A stretch of DNA of 60,606 bases from NCBI GenBank assembly GCA_947503265.1, contig CANNDC010000025.1, forward strand, positions 1 to 60,606, written 5' to 3'. The position numbers and the translations under genes were made by a program. Shown here piece after piece: positions 43,418-52,339 of the stretch (position 1 is its first letter; every line of letters starts with the position of its first letter). The notes beneath the pieces were generated by a model. It was not told the DNA's origin. It was given only the letters and a program-made list of their open reading frames with translations, and searched no databases. Source of the DNA: an uncultured Alteromonadaceae bacterium (GTDB lineage Bacteria > Pseudomonadota > Gammaproteobacteria > Enterobacterales > Alteromonadaceae).

Positions 43418-44398
43418 ATGAATTTTAATCAGGTTAATCCCCAATCCCCTTCATCCGTAGTGATGGTGAGGCCTTATAATTTTGTACCTAATCCTGAAAC
43501 CGCAATTGATAATGCCTTTCAAATTTTGGGTGCTGAGCACGAACTAACTAGTCTATCAAAAAAAGCATTAGCAGAGTTTAATGTAGCCGTTGATTTATTG
43601 GAAAGACAGGGTATCCAAGTACACGTTTTTGATGATAACTCCCATCTAACCCCAGATTCGGTTTTCCCAAATAATTGGTTTTCTACCCATCCAGAAGGTT
43701 CAGTCGCAATCTACCCTATGTTTGCTGCAAACCGACGACATGAACGAAGAAATGACATCATTGAGATGCTCAAGCGCGAATACAAAGTGTGGGACGTCAT
43801 TGACTACTCCGCTGCCGAACATGAAGGCATGTATTTGGAAGGCACTGGAGCTATGGTAATTGACCACTTGGAACGCACGGCATACATGATAACCTCGAAT
43901 CGCGCCGATCCCGGTTTGTTCGAACTATTTTGTGCACATTTCAACTACAAACCCGTGACTTTCAATGCTATCGATAGTGAAGCTAGGCCGATTTATCACA
44001 CCAACGTATTTATGTCGATTGCAACAGATTTTGCCGTTTTAAGTAGTGAGATGATTCCGGATCTCAATCAACGTAGCAACGTTAGACAAACACTCGAAAA
44101 TTCTGGGCGTAAAATCATTGACTTAACACCTGCTCAAGTGCACCGATTTGCTGGAAATTGTATTGAGCTAACGGGGCACAATGGCAAGCTACTCGCCTTA
44201 TCGAGAAGTGCTTATAATTCACTGACACCCGCACAAATATCGACTATTGAACAATCAACCGAGCTATTACCGCTTCAGGTTGACACTATTGAAATGGCGG
44301 GAGGCTCAGTGCGCTGTATGATCGCAGGAATTCACCTTAGTAAAAGACGCGCAGGCGAGTCTGCCATTCCCCACACCAGATCGAGGTGCTACGCATGA
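43418..44398 (+). CDS. ctlX: Citrulline utilization hydrolase CtlX (guanidino-modifying superfamily)
   Basis: Amidinotransferase-fold hydrolase believed to convert citrulline to ornithine. Core motifs: DSVFPNNWFSTHPEGSVAIYPM (shown as DSVFPNNWFSTH), YLEGTGAMVID, a histidine in YHTNVFMSI and nucleophile cysteine in GGSVRCMIAGIHL. 326 residues. It overlaps astA by 4 bp (ATGA), so translation is coupled. Upstream 171 bp contain no strong promoter that I could identify. Confidence 0.9.
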   Translation: MNFNQVNPQSPSSVVMVRPYNFVPNPETAIDNAFQILGAEHELTSLSKKALAEFNVAVDLLERQGIQVHVFDDNSHLTPDSVFPNNWFSTHPEGSVAIYPMFAANRRHERRNDIIEMLKREYKVWDVIDYSAAEHEGMYLEGTGAMVIDHLERTAYMITSNRADPGLFELFCAHFNYKPVTFNAIDSEARPIYHTNVFMSIATDFAVLSSEMIPDLNQRSNVRQTLENSGRKIIDLTPAQVHRFAGNCIELTGHNGKLLALSRSAYNSLTPAQISTIEQSTELLPLQVDTIEMAGGSVRCMIAGIHLSKRRAGESAIPHTRSRCYA

Positions 44399-45411
44399 TA
44401 ATTGTTAGACCAGTTCAGCCGCAAGATATTGATAATTTGCTGGAAATTGCACGAGCAGCCTATCCGGGAATGACGACATTGCCACCAGATAGAGAAACGT
44501 TAACACGCAAGATTCAACGTTCTACGCAAAGTATTGCAAAACAGGTTGCAGAGCCGGAAAGTGAAGTCTATCTACTGGTGATGGAAGACACGGTGAACGA
44601 CAAACTAGTCGGGACGGCCAGTATCATCGCTAAATTAGGTATCGACGATCAGTTTTATTCATACAAACTCAATAAACAAACGCAATATAGTCGACAACTA
44701 AATAAAAAAATGACAGTCGAAACTCTTCACCTAACCAACCACTTTGAAGGTTTTGCTGAAGTTGCAACCTTGTATTTAACTGAAGATTACCGAATCAACG
44801 GCAATGGGAAATTACTGGCACGCAGTCGCTATCTTTTCATGGCAGAATTTAGAGAAAGATTTCCTGACAAGGTAATGGCAGATTTAAGGGGCTATTTTGA
44901 TGCCCAAGGACGATCACCTTTTTGGGAAGCGCTTGGACGTCATTTCTTTGATATGAGTTACTCAGAGGCTGATTTATATGGTGCACTTAACGGCAACCAA
45001 TTTATCGCGGATTTGATGCCTAAACATCCTATTTACGTAAATTTATTGCCAGATGAAGCAAAAGCAGTGATCGGTCGGCCAAATGATCAAGGTCGACCAG
45101 CATTGACTATGCTTGAGAACGAAGGTTTCAAATTTAATGGTCAGATCGATATCTTCGATGGAGCGCCTAGCGTAGACGCAAATATCAATGAATTGAATAC
45201 CATTAGGAACAGCAAAAAGGCGAAGATCAAAGGTGTAATGTCAGGAAAAAACAATCTTGAATACCTAGTGTGCGCTGGTGATATCCACTCCTTTCGTGTT
45301 TGTATTACATCACTACAGGAAGATGCAGATGGCAGCGTGTTGTTACCGCAAAGTGCAATGGATGTGCTGAAAGTGGCACGCAAAGACACAATACGGTTTA
45401 CCAGCTTTTAA
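44395..45411 (+). CDS. astA: Arginine N-succinyltransferase AstA
   Basis: First enzyme of the AST pathway: transfers succinyl from succinyl-CoA to arginine. The 338-residue GNAT-related protein starts MIIVRPVQPQDIDNLLEIA and has TLYLTEDYRINGNGKLLARSRYL-type acyl-CoA region (here TLYLTEDYRINGNGK), FWEALGRHFFDMSYSEADLYG and AKAVIGRPNDQGRPALTMLE. The ATG at 44395 overlaps the ctlX stop. Other ast genes (astB, astC, astD, astE) are absent here, so the pathway must be completed elsewhere. Stop lies 15 bp from convergent gspN. Confidence 0.95.
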   Translation: MIIVRPVQPQDIDNLLEIARAAYPGMTTLPPDRETLTRKIQRSTQSIAKQVAEPESEVYLLVMEDTVNDKLVGTASIIAKLGIDDQFYSYKLNKQTQYSRQLNKKMTVETLHLTNHFEGFAEVATLYLTEDYRINGNGKLLARSRYLFMAEFRERFPDKVMADLRGYFDAQGRSPFWEALGRHFFDMSYSEADLYGALNGNQFIADLMPKHPIYVNLLPDEAKAVIGRPNDQGRPALTMLENEGFKFNGQIDIFDGAPSVDANINELNTIRNSKKAKIKGVMSGKNNLEYLVCAGDIHSFRVCITSLQEDADGSVLLPQSAMDVLKVARKDTIRFTSF

Positions 45412-45426
45412 AAATACCCGCTGGAT

Positions 45427-46182
45427 TTATAGATTGATACTGTAATAACCCTGAGCATCAGGTGGGGTATAAAAGTCGCGGATCACGCTTTTCACTTGTT
45501 CAGGTATTTGATCTGAAGGTTTGAATTTTCCTTTGACCGATATGCCAAACTTGCTAGTGATTCTCGCATTTGCACTTAATCCAAAACTGTTGGGCTCTTT
45601 AACTGCGACCAAGGTATCGTTTTCAACGCAGCTTAAATCGGCATTATAATTCCCTAGCATAATAGGTTGGGCTAGGCCTTCTAATTTGCCGTTAAGCCAC
45701 TGGCCTTTACCTACGAGCTGATCGCAGTACCCTGGATAATCTAGTTGGTCAATTTGAACTTTGAACCGTCCACCCGCATTCACCGGGACAGGCAAAGGGA
45801 CTTGAGCAATCACCATGTTAGCGGGTAGATAGAGCGTAAAGTCGCTGGCACTGACGTCAGATTGATCGAAAAGGCTTACTGAAACTGGCCCATTAAAAGA
45901 AACCTCACCTCCAATTCTAGGGTTTCCGGCTTTCATATCTAGTGCTAATCGGCCTGTAAAAAGCCTAAAGAAAGACGCTTGCCACTTTACATTTTCTACT
46001 GCAATGTTGTTTATCACTACAGTAGTTGCTGAGCCATTCCAAATGCTACCTTGCACCCCGCCAATGGCAATGTTGTTAGGCGTTGAAAACATGCTCAGGG
46101 CAAGACTAGCTGGGAATTTAGCGATTAAAAAGATCACATATACTACAAACCCTATCAAAACCCACTTTACGATTTGATTCAT
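45427..46182 (-). CDS. gspN: Type II secretion system protein N
   Basis: Minor inner-membrane component at the end of the T2SS operon; one N-terminal membrane helix (about 6-30) and a periplasmic beta-rich domain (GGVQGSIWNGSATTVVINN is the recognisable start). 251 residues. It overlaps gspM by 4 bp (ATGA). GspN is absent from many systems, so its presence here indicates a long, Vibrio/Alteromonas-type operon. Confidence 0.9.
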   Translation of the reverse strand: MNQIVKWVLIGFVVYVIFLIAKFPASLALSMFSTPNNIAIGGVQGSIWNGSATTVVINNIAVENVKWQASFFRLFTGRLALDMKAGNPRIGGEVSFNGPVSVSLFDQSDVSASDFTLYLPANMVIAQVPLPVPVNAGGRFKVQIDQLDYPGYCDQLVGKGQWLNGKLEGLAQPIMLGNYNADLSCVENDTLVAVKEPNSFGLSANARITSKFGISVKGKFKPSDQIPEQVKSVIRDFYTPPDAQGYYSINL

Positions 46183-46658
46183 GATTTCCCTAATTGCAAA
46201 CTTCTTACTTTCACTAATCCCGGTGCATCAGCCTCGGTCAAATCTACATTCAAAACTTTGATCCCTCTGTTTTCCATTGCCTGTAGCCAGCTCAACACAT
46301 CATTGAAAGGCGCTTGATCGACCCAAACTTTCAATTCTTCGCCTTGAGGCTGCATACGAGAGATGGCAATTTGTAGTCGGTTGGCTGTTTGATTGACAGC
46401 TTGAGGCAAAGATCCAGAAAAACTGACATTCGAGTTTGAGCCGGACCTTAACTGCACTGCTTTGAGTGCATTTTGTTTAATCCACACGAGATCGGCACGT
46501 TTAGAATCGACAATAGATTGTTGTGTATCAACTGCACCAAATAATGGCGTCCAAACTAGCCAATAAAAAAGTGCGAAGATAACCAACACACCAGAAATAC
46601 TGACTAACCATTTTTCTCGGTCGGTTAATTGATTGAATTTTTCTAATAAGGCTTTCAT
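46179..46658 (-). CDS. gspM: Type II secretion system protein M
   Basis: Inner-membrane platform protein that pairs with GspL. It starts MKALLEKFNQLTDREKWLV, has one membrane helix (about 20-38) and a ferredoxin-like periplasmic domain; 159 residues. AGGAGTTAAG supports the ATG at 46658, one base after the gspL stop; a GTG-like upstream extension is not needed. Confidence 0.93.
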   Translation of the reverse strand: MKALLEKFNQLTDREKWLVSISGVLVIFALFYWLVWTPLFGAVDTQQSIVDSKRADLVWIKQNALKAVQLRSGSNSNVSFSGSLPQAVNQTANRLQIAISRMQPQGEELKVWVDQAPFNDVLSWLQAMENRGIKVLNVDLTEADAPGLVKVRSLQLGKS

Positions 46659-46659
46659 C

Positions 46660-47853
46660 TTAACTCCTGATGGAAAGCGCACCAATTACTTGGTTGTCTT
46701 TATTATTGATAGCGCCTTGTTCTACTTCAAAGCCCTTTTGCTGAGCAAGACGTTTAAACATTTCAAGCGCTTCATAATTATTTGCCACGGCTTGCAGACG
46801 CAACTCAGTTCGCGTTGCGTCAAATCGAATAGACTGGGGTTTGACCTGACTATTATCAAACGCGTCAGCCAATTGTGACATAATCGCAATCACTGAAACA
46901 CCGCCACCACCACGTTGCAACGCAGCTAGGTCTCGCTCCATCGCATTTCGTACTTTGACCGGGCGAGGTTTATTCGGAAACGCGCGTTTATACTCAGCGT
47001 GCATTTGATCTGACAGGGCAGCACTTTCTTTTTTGAGTTGATTTATTTCAAACCCTTTATCAATAAATGTTACCAATAGTGCAATACCGGCCAAAACTGC
47101 GACCAATCGCCATTTTTTAAGATCGCCGCTGGCTTTTTTCTTGGGCTTGTATTCGCCTTGCAAAAGGTTAAATTGGCTCGTCAAGGCACCGGTTGCTAGC
47201 AACTGCATTGGCATCTCTAACGTTTGCTCTTGGGCATTCACATTTGCCAAGTTGGTCAACGCCAACTCACTATAATTGGCAACTTCTAACGGCGTATTCT
47301 GCTGTTTTGCATAGTGTTCAATGGCTGGAAGAACCCAAGAAGAGTCGCCTTGCATACCCTGCCATTCATCCTGACGCACCATGGCTTGATTACCCAAGCT
47401 GGCAAAGGTCCATGTCCCAGAAGTGTGCGGCAGCGCCAAAATATCGGGTAGCATTTTGTCGCAAAATAGTCCTGCTTCTTTCAGACAATCCATCCATTTT
47501 TGCATTTTCGTACGGCTTACGACGGCAACAGCTTGTTGTTGACCCTTTCGCATTCCAAGTGCGAAAAACTGCTCGCTAATATCGTTGCTGAGTTCTTCTT
47601 CCAGCATAAAAGGAATAGCAGTCATGGCTTTTCGAGAAGCCTTTGCAGGCAAGGTGACCCACTTCAGGTAGAAATCACATCCCGGTACTAAAACGGTCAC
47701 AGGTCTTTTCCCTGCGCGTTCTGAGAGTGATGATAGGTCTTCCGCGTTGTCGAGTAAGCCTGAGGCAATGATTTCTTTTTCTTGCGCAGACCAAACAAGC
47801 CAGTTAACTGGATCTTCAAGGTTCGAACCTAATCGTATGACCAAATTTTCCAC
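46660..47853 (-). CDS. gspL: Type II secretion system protein L
   Basis: Platform protein that recruits ATPase GspE. An N-terminal cytoplasmic actin-like domain (about 1-240) is followed by a membrane helix (about 250-266, LVAVLAGIALLVTFIDKGF) and a periplasmic ferredoxin-like domain (about 300-397). 397 residues. It overlaps gspK by one base. Confidence 0.94.
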   Translation of the reverse strand: MENLVIRLGSNLEDPVNWLVWSAQEKEIIASGLLDNAEDLSSLSERAGKRPVTVLVPGCDFYLKWVTLPAKASRKAMTAIPFMLEEELSNDISEQFFALGMRKGQQQAVAVVSRTKMQKWMDCLKEAGLFCDKMLPDILALPHTSGTWTFASLGNQAMVRQDEWQGMQGDSSWVLPAIEHYAKQQNTPLEVANYSELALTNLANVNAQEQTLEMPMQLLATGALTSQFNLLQGEYKPKKKASGDLKKWRLVAVLAGIALLVTFIDKGFEINQLKKESAALSDQMHAEYKRAFPNKPRPVKVRNAMERDLAALQRGGGGVSVIAIMSQLADAFDNSQVKPQSIRFDATRTELRLQAVANNYEALEMFKRLAQQKGFEVEQGAINNKDNQVIGALSIRS

Positions 47854-48950
47854 TAAGGTACTCCTCCAAATTCCCGTCTAACGACGGTAATTTTTTCTTT
47901 TTCACTGACTTTCAAAAGCGATGTCATTGCAAAGGTCGCGTTATTGTAGCTGGTCTTGGTACGTAAAAGAAAATATTCTGTATCAAGGGTGAACCAGTTT
48001 CGTTTCTCGTCTTTAATCGGATCATTTGCAAATATGGGATCATTCAGAAAGGTCTCCACATTATTAAATCCAGTCGCCGGTCTTGAGCTGATCAAAGAAC
48101 TTGCATCGTCTAAATCAATACCGGTCAAAGCGGCTAAAACTGGGGCTTGCTCTTCGGTTAAGGTATTGATATTGATTTGTACGATGTCCAGATTAGGGAT
48201 CACACAAATATGCGGTGAAAGCTGCATCACCCATCTGGGGTCAACACCGTTAACCAACCTTATTTCTGATTTACTTGCCATCAAGTTGTTTGCAGCTAAA
48301 TACGGGTTTATCAAAGATGAATAGTCGGGATCTTCAGCTCCATCGCGGCTTACTTGGTCGTCTTTGTCTAACCAATCCAACAAGGAATCGGTTACAACGT
48401 CTTTGGTGTACGAATCTAATTCTGGAATAGCATGCTCTAACAAGCGTTGGAAAGCCTCGGCTTCATCGGGTTTTCGACCCGCTCCAAGGGGTTTTTTCTT
48501 TTTCGTTGTTTGGTTGGCGTTATTTTGATTGTTTGAAATCGTATTTTGATTGTTAGCGGCATTTGTATTTCGGTTTTGTGACCGAGTGTTGGGGTTTTGA
48601 TTGGCGGGTTTTGATTTTTTGTCTACTCTCACCGCATTGAGGTTAAAACACGTTTGCATGTCACTTAATTGTGCTTGAATACCCCCGCCTTCAACTGGAA
48701 AGGTAAATTCCTCTGACCAGCCATCTTCTAAAGTCACTGCATCAGGGTCTTTTTTAACTAACTGCAAAATCGATTTTCTGGCAAATTCTTCAGCACCGAT
48801 GGCATACCAATAGGCCTGATTACTGTCTTTAATACTGCTGGCTCTTGCGACTTGTAACTGTAAACGAGCACCCATTTCGGTGGCTAGTACACTCACAAGA
48901 GCAACTATCATCAACACAATAATGAGGGCAACTCCCTGCTGCTTTTTCAT
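47853..48950 (-). CDS. gspK: Type II secretion minor pseudopilin GspK, with Asn/Gln-rich insertion
   Basis: Tip pseudopilin. The class III prepilin site is QQGVALIIVLMIVALVS; Glu+5 is replaced by a hydrophobic residue, as usual for GspK. A large alpha-helical domain with LLDWLDKDDQVSRDGAEDPDY-type calcium site (seen as DWLDKDDQVSRDGAEDPDY) follows. Residues 112-153 form an insert rich in Asn/Gln/Thr/Lys (NQNTISNNQNNANQ) with repeat at the DNA level. 365 residues is longer than E. coli GspK (about 327). Coupled to gspL. Confidence 0.94.
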   Translation of the reverse strand: MKKQQGVALIIVLMIVALVSVLATEMGARLQLQVARASSIKDSNQAYWYAIGAEEFARKSILQLVKKDPDAVTLEDGWSEEFTFPVEGGGIQAQLSDMQTCFNLNAVRVDKKSKPANQNPNTRSQNRNTNAANNQNTISNNQNNANQTTKKKKPLGAGRKPDEAEAFQRLLEHAIPELDSYTKDVVTDSLLDWLDKDDQVSRDGAEDPDYSSLINPYLAANNLMASKSEIRLVNGVDPRWVMQLSPHICVIPNLDIVQININTLTEEQAPVLAALTGIDLDDASSLISSRPATGFNNVETFLNDPIFANDPIKDEKRNWFTLDTEYFLLRTKTSYNNATFAMTSLLKVSEKEKITVVRREFGGVP

Positions 48951-49586
48951 TTACTGCGTCCCCACACTAGTCAAAAAGTCGCGTGTTATTTCGCCGAATT
49001 CTTTGCTAACAATTGTGATCGACACGGCGACAGGAAGCACGTTGCTACTCACGCTTTCTTCCCACTGGTCCTCGTCTTCGGCTTCTTCTCCGGCTTCGAG
49101 CAAGAAGCTAACCCGAAAATCTTCGATGCCTTCCATCAAGACTCTGACTTTGGGCTCATAACCTGCGATATTGTCTACATAGTTGCCATATAAGCGTTCC
49201 AGACGACCCTCCATCACGCGATATGCCACTGCTTGGAGCGTACTGCGATGCAACATCAAGTTGGGGTTTTGCCAGCCGGCCCGAACAAAGCCCAATCCGT
49301 AAAATTCGCTGTCGAATAAGTCTTTATCTCCGCTGATCACTACTTCGTTGGTCTCATATTCTAAGCGAATTGCCCTGGGTACTACTTGCAGTAAGTCTCG
49401 TTCAATGGTGAGCATAGTGCGCTGCAGTGATTGCAGTTTATCAAAACGCTCCTCCGACAATTCGTTACTATCAATCACTGACGTCATAACACCTGTAGAG
49501 GCAATACCAATCAGAGTAAAGATTGCCATGGCAATCAATATCTCCAATAATGTAAATCCGCTTTGTGTCTTAACCATCTTCATCAT
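48951..49586 (-). CDS. gspJ: Type II secretion minor pseudopilin GspJ
   Basis: Minor pseudopilin of the GspI-J-K tip complex. The prepilin leader is cut before F in QSGFTLLEILIAMAIF with Glu+5 present. 211 residues. Acidic patch near the end (EAGEEAEDEDQWEE). Starts 3 bp after gspI and ends 1 bp before gspK. Confidence 0.95.
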   Translation of the reverse strand: MMKMVKTQSGFTLLEILIAMAIFTLIGIASTGVMTSVIDSNELSEERFDKLQSLQRTMLTIERDLLQVVPRAIRLEYETNEVVISGDKDLFDSEFYGLGFVRAGWQNPNLMLHRSTLQAVAYRVMEGRLERLYGNYVDNIAGYEPKVRVLMEGIEDFRVSFLLEAGEEAEDEDQWEESVSSNVLPVAVSITIVSKEFGEITRDFLTSVGTQ

Positions 49587-49589
49587 TCG

Positions 49590-49970
49590 TTAGGGCTTTG
49601 CCATATAGGTAGTGACACTCGTGACGCTGTCTTGGTAATCTGGGTCTAATCCCACCGTGATTTCTATCGCTAAAAGCTCTGGATCCGGGGTTTTTGTTGT
49701 GCTTTGCTGCCAATACCAAACTCGATCAGACATTTCTTCTGAGCCTTTTTGATTGTTTTTTGGCGGCCAAGCACTGCCTAGCTTAATTTGCGTTAAACGA
49801 TTGTTGGCTACCCAAGTAGCAAACGTAATATTTTCGATTTGTCCAACGCCATTCAAATGATCACTGGCCGACTTCATGATTGCCGTACCTGCCAAGGCGA
49901 ATATCAACAATGCCACCATGACCTCTAGTAAGGTCAGTCCTGATTGAGATGAAATTGACGATTTACTCAC
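49590..49970 (-). CDS. gspI: Type II secretion minor pseudopilin GspI
   Basis: Minor pseudopilin with prepilin motif QSGLTLLEVMVALLIFALAG and Glu+5, then the ATWVANNRLTQIKL stretch typical of GspI. 126 residues. Overlaps gspH by 4 bp (ATGA). Confidence 0.95.
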   Translation of the reverse strand: MSKSSISSQSGLTLLEVMVALLIFALAGTAIMKSASDHLNGVGQIENITFATWVANNRLTQIKLGSAWPPKNNQKGSEEMSDRVWYWQQSTTKTPDPELLAIEITVGLDPDYQDSVTSVTTYMAKP

Positions 49971-50623
49971 AATGGATCCAGCGAGTCTAATGGCCCAAGG
50001 CGTTCTATAGGAGCTGAATCAGTGGCATTTAATCGATAGTAAATAGGTGAGTCACTACCAAACTCAGGCTCGTAAATCATGGCTAAACTAAAGGGCGTGA
50101 TATCACCACTGGACAGCAATAATATTTGCGGTGGTGGAAGTTTCTTTTCTTCATCATCACCTATTTCGACTCTGTTTTCGTCGAAAGACAAGGTTTCATC
50201 AAATATACCGTCACTAAATAAGTTGTCTTCTTCTAGCCAAGGTAAATCATCTAGTTCCAGCTCTAATGTGAATGGCTCAGGTAGTTGGTAGCTCTCGAAT
50301 ACCTTTTCTGTATCCAGCAATTGCCAATTCTGATCCTCATCCATGAGCATGAAATAATACTCACTGTTTTTGGGTTCGATTCGAATTCCCAACTCTTTCT
50401 GATTAAGCACAGCAAAATCTGACGCCATGTCGACAATGACTTGGAAACGTTTTGCTTGATTTTCAAGTTTTTCGCCTTGGCTTACACCGAAGCTATTGAA
50501 AATTACAACACCCGCAGCGATTCCCATTATGGCTAGCACCACCATAACTTCAATCAACGTGAATCCGCTGGCTAATTTACCAGTGTGATTCTTCCTGAAA
50601 GAGGTTTGAGATGGGTTCATCAT
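49967..50623 (-). CDS. gspH: Type II secretion minor pseudopilin GspH
   Basis: Minor pseudopilin with prepilin motif ASGFTLIEVMVVLAIMGIAA. The globular domain has an acidic middle (DLPWLEEDNLFSDGIFDE). 218 residues, somewhat long for GspH. It starts 35 bp after gspG. Confidence 0.94.
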   Translation of the reverse strand: MMNPSQTSFRKNHTGKLASGFTLIEVMVVLAIMGIAAGVVIFNSFGVSQGEKLENQAKRFQVIVDMASDFAVLNQKELGIRIEPKNSEYYFMLMDEDQNWQLLDTEKVFESYQLPEPFTLELELDDLPWLEEDNLFSDGIFDETLSFDENRVEIGDDEEKKLPPPQILLLSSGDITPFSLAMIYEPEFGSDSPIYYRLNATDSAPIERLGPLDSLDPL

Positions 50624-50658
50624 GGAAATAATTGCTCAACAAGGCTAGTGTCGACTGA

Positions 50659-51114
50659 CTAGTTCAAGTAGTCGTTGACGTTCCAGTTACCGATATCATC
50701 ATCAGTACCTGGTTCTCCATCAGGACCGTTGGAAAACACATCGATAATTCCAAGTTCTCCCGGGCTAACCAACTGATACTCATTTCCCCAAGGATCTTGC
50801 GGAAGACGGGTGATATAGCCCCCTTGAGGGTAGTTACGAGGTAGTGGGTCAACAGTCGGTTCATTAACTAAGGCATCCAAGCCCTGTTCAGACGTGGGGA
50901 AATTGTTATTACTTAGCTTATAACGGGTAAGTGCACTTTCCAACGACTGCACATCAACAGCCGCCTTTTTCAATTGTGCTTCAGATTGGGTTCCCAGTAT
51001 TTGTGGCGCAATCATACTGGCCATAATGCCAATGATCAGCAAAACCACCATTACTTCTATCAAACTAAATCCTTTTTCACTGATGCGAAGTGAGTTTCTT
51101 GTCATATTTCTCAT
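50659..51114 (-). CDS. gspG: Type II secretion major pseudopilin GspG
   Basis: Main building block of the pseudopilus. The prepilin peptidase motif EKGFSLIEVMVVLLIIGIMA with Glu+5 is present, followed by the GspG calcium-site region FPTSEQGLDALV, LPQDPWGNEYQ and DVFSNGPDGEPGTDDDIGNW. 151 residues. An ATG at 51105 is an alternative start. Overlaps gspF by one base. Confidence 0.97.
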   Translation of the reverse strand: MRNMTRNSLRISEKGFSLIEVMVVLLIIGIMASMIAPQILGTQSEAQLKKAAVDVQSLESALTRYKLSNNNFPTSEQGLDALVNEPTVDPLPRNYPQGGYITRLPQDPWGNEYQLVSPGELGIIDVFSNGPDGEPGTDDDIGNWNVNDYLN

Positions 51115-52337
51115 TACATATTCACCATGTTGTTTAATGCCATAATGGGTTGCAAAATTGCGATTACGATAAACAGTACAACCACCGCCATACTGACAAT
51201 TAATATTGGTTCAAAGACCTTCAAAGATACACCAACTAGAGCTTCAAACTCTCGGTCTTGGTTATCTGCAGCGCGTTTAAGCATTTGTTGAAGTTCACCA
51301 CTTCGTTCACCAGAAGCAATCATGTGCATCATCATAGGTGGGAACATTTTGGTTTTATCCAATGCCGCTCGCAAACTCGAACCTTCTTTGACGTGAATGG
51401 CTGCCTCTGCGACTGCATTTTTGATATGTAAGTTTTCAAGCACATCACCTGCAATTCGCATACTTTCTAATAGTGGGACAGCACTGGCGGTCAAAATGCT
51501 CAATGTTCTTGCAAATCGCGAGGTGTTGAGTCCTTTTGATACTTTTCCTATCAAAGGGAGACGCAAGATAAATTGATGGTATTTCAATTTCATAGCAGGT
51601 TGTTGAATCAGTCGCTGCATTAGCATAACTAAGAGTGCTATCGCAATTAACAAGAACAGGCCATAATTTTGCAGCCAGGTACTTACGCCAATCATAACTT
51701 GCGTCAACATAGGCAGTTCTTGGCCCATGTTGTCGAATTGGCCAACAATCTTGGGCACAACCACGGTCAGTAGAAGCAACACTATGCCTAAAGCAAAGAA
51801 CATCATAATCGCAGGATAGACTAGTGCTTGGGTGATTTGACTGCGAGTTTGTTGGCGTTTTTCGGTATAGTCAGCAAGCCGATTTAATACAGTGTCTAGA
51901 TGTCCAGATTTTTCCCCAGCAGCGACCATGGCACGAAACAATTCATCAAAAACATGTGGGAATTCAGCCATTGCGTCTGCCAAAGTGTGGCCTTCGACTA
52001 CCTTGCTGCGCACGGCCATCATCATATTTTTTTGACGCGGTTTCTCACATTGTTCTGCTACGGCAAATAGCGCTTCCTCTATTGGCAATGCAGATTCAAT
52101 TAGCGTGGCAATTTGTCTGGTCAATAGGGCAAGATCACCAGCAGAAATACGCGGCTTGAATAGGGTAAATCCTGATGTTGAATTACGTCGTTCTTTTTCC
52201 GCTACTTGTTCTACTTCAAGGGGAATAAGGCTCAATTCACGTAACTGTTGCCTTATTTGGCGAGGGTTATCACCTTCCAATACCCCAGATTTATTCTTAC
52301 CGTTCTCATTGATCGCTTTGTAAGCAAATGCGGCCAT
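51114..52337 (-). CDS. gspF: Type II secretion inner membrane protein GspF
   Basis: Polytopic platform protein with two T2SSF helical domains, each followed by membrane helices (about 170-192, 222-243 and 375-397). The motifs GEKSGHLDTVLNRLADY and GERSGELQQMLKRAAD are duplicated, as usual in GspF. 407 residues. Begins 3 bp after gspE. Confidence 0.96.
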   Translation of the reverse strand: MAAFAYKAINENGKNKSGVLEGDNPRQIRQQLRELSLIPLEVEQVAEKERRNSTSGFTLFKPRISAGDLALLTRQIATLIESALPIEEALFAVAEQCEKPRQKNMMMAVRSKVVEGHTLADAMAEFPHVFDELFRAMVAAGEKSGHLDTVLNRLADYTEKRQQTRSQITQALVYPAIMMFFALGIVLLLLTVVVPKIVGQFDNMGQELPMLTQVMIGVSTWLQNYGLFLLIAIALLVMLMQRLIQQPAMKLKYHQFILRLPLIGKVSKGLNTSRFARTLSILTASAVPLLESMRIAGDVLENLHIKNAVAEAAIHVKEGSSLRAALDKTKMFPPMMMHMIASGERSGELQQMLKRAADNQDREFEALVGVSLKVFEPILIVSMAVVVLFIVIAILQPIMALNNMVNM

Positions 52338-52339
52338 CC

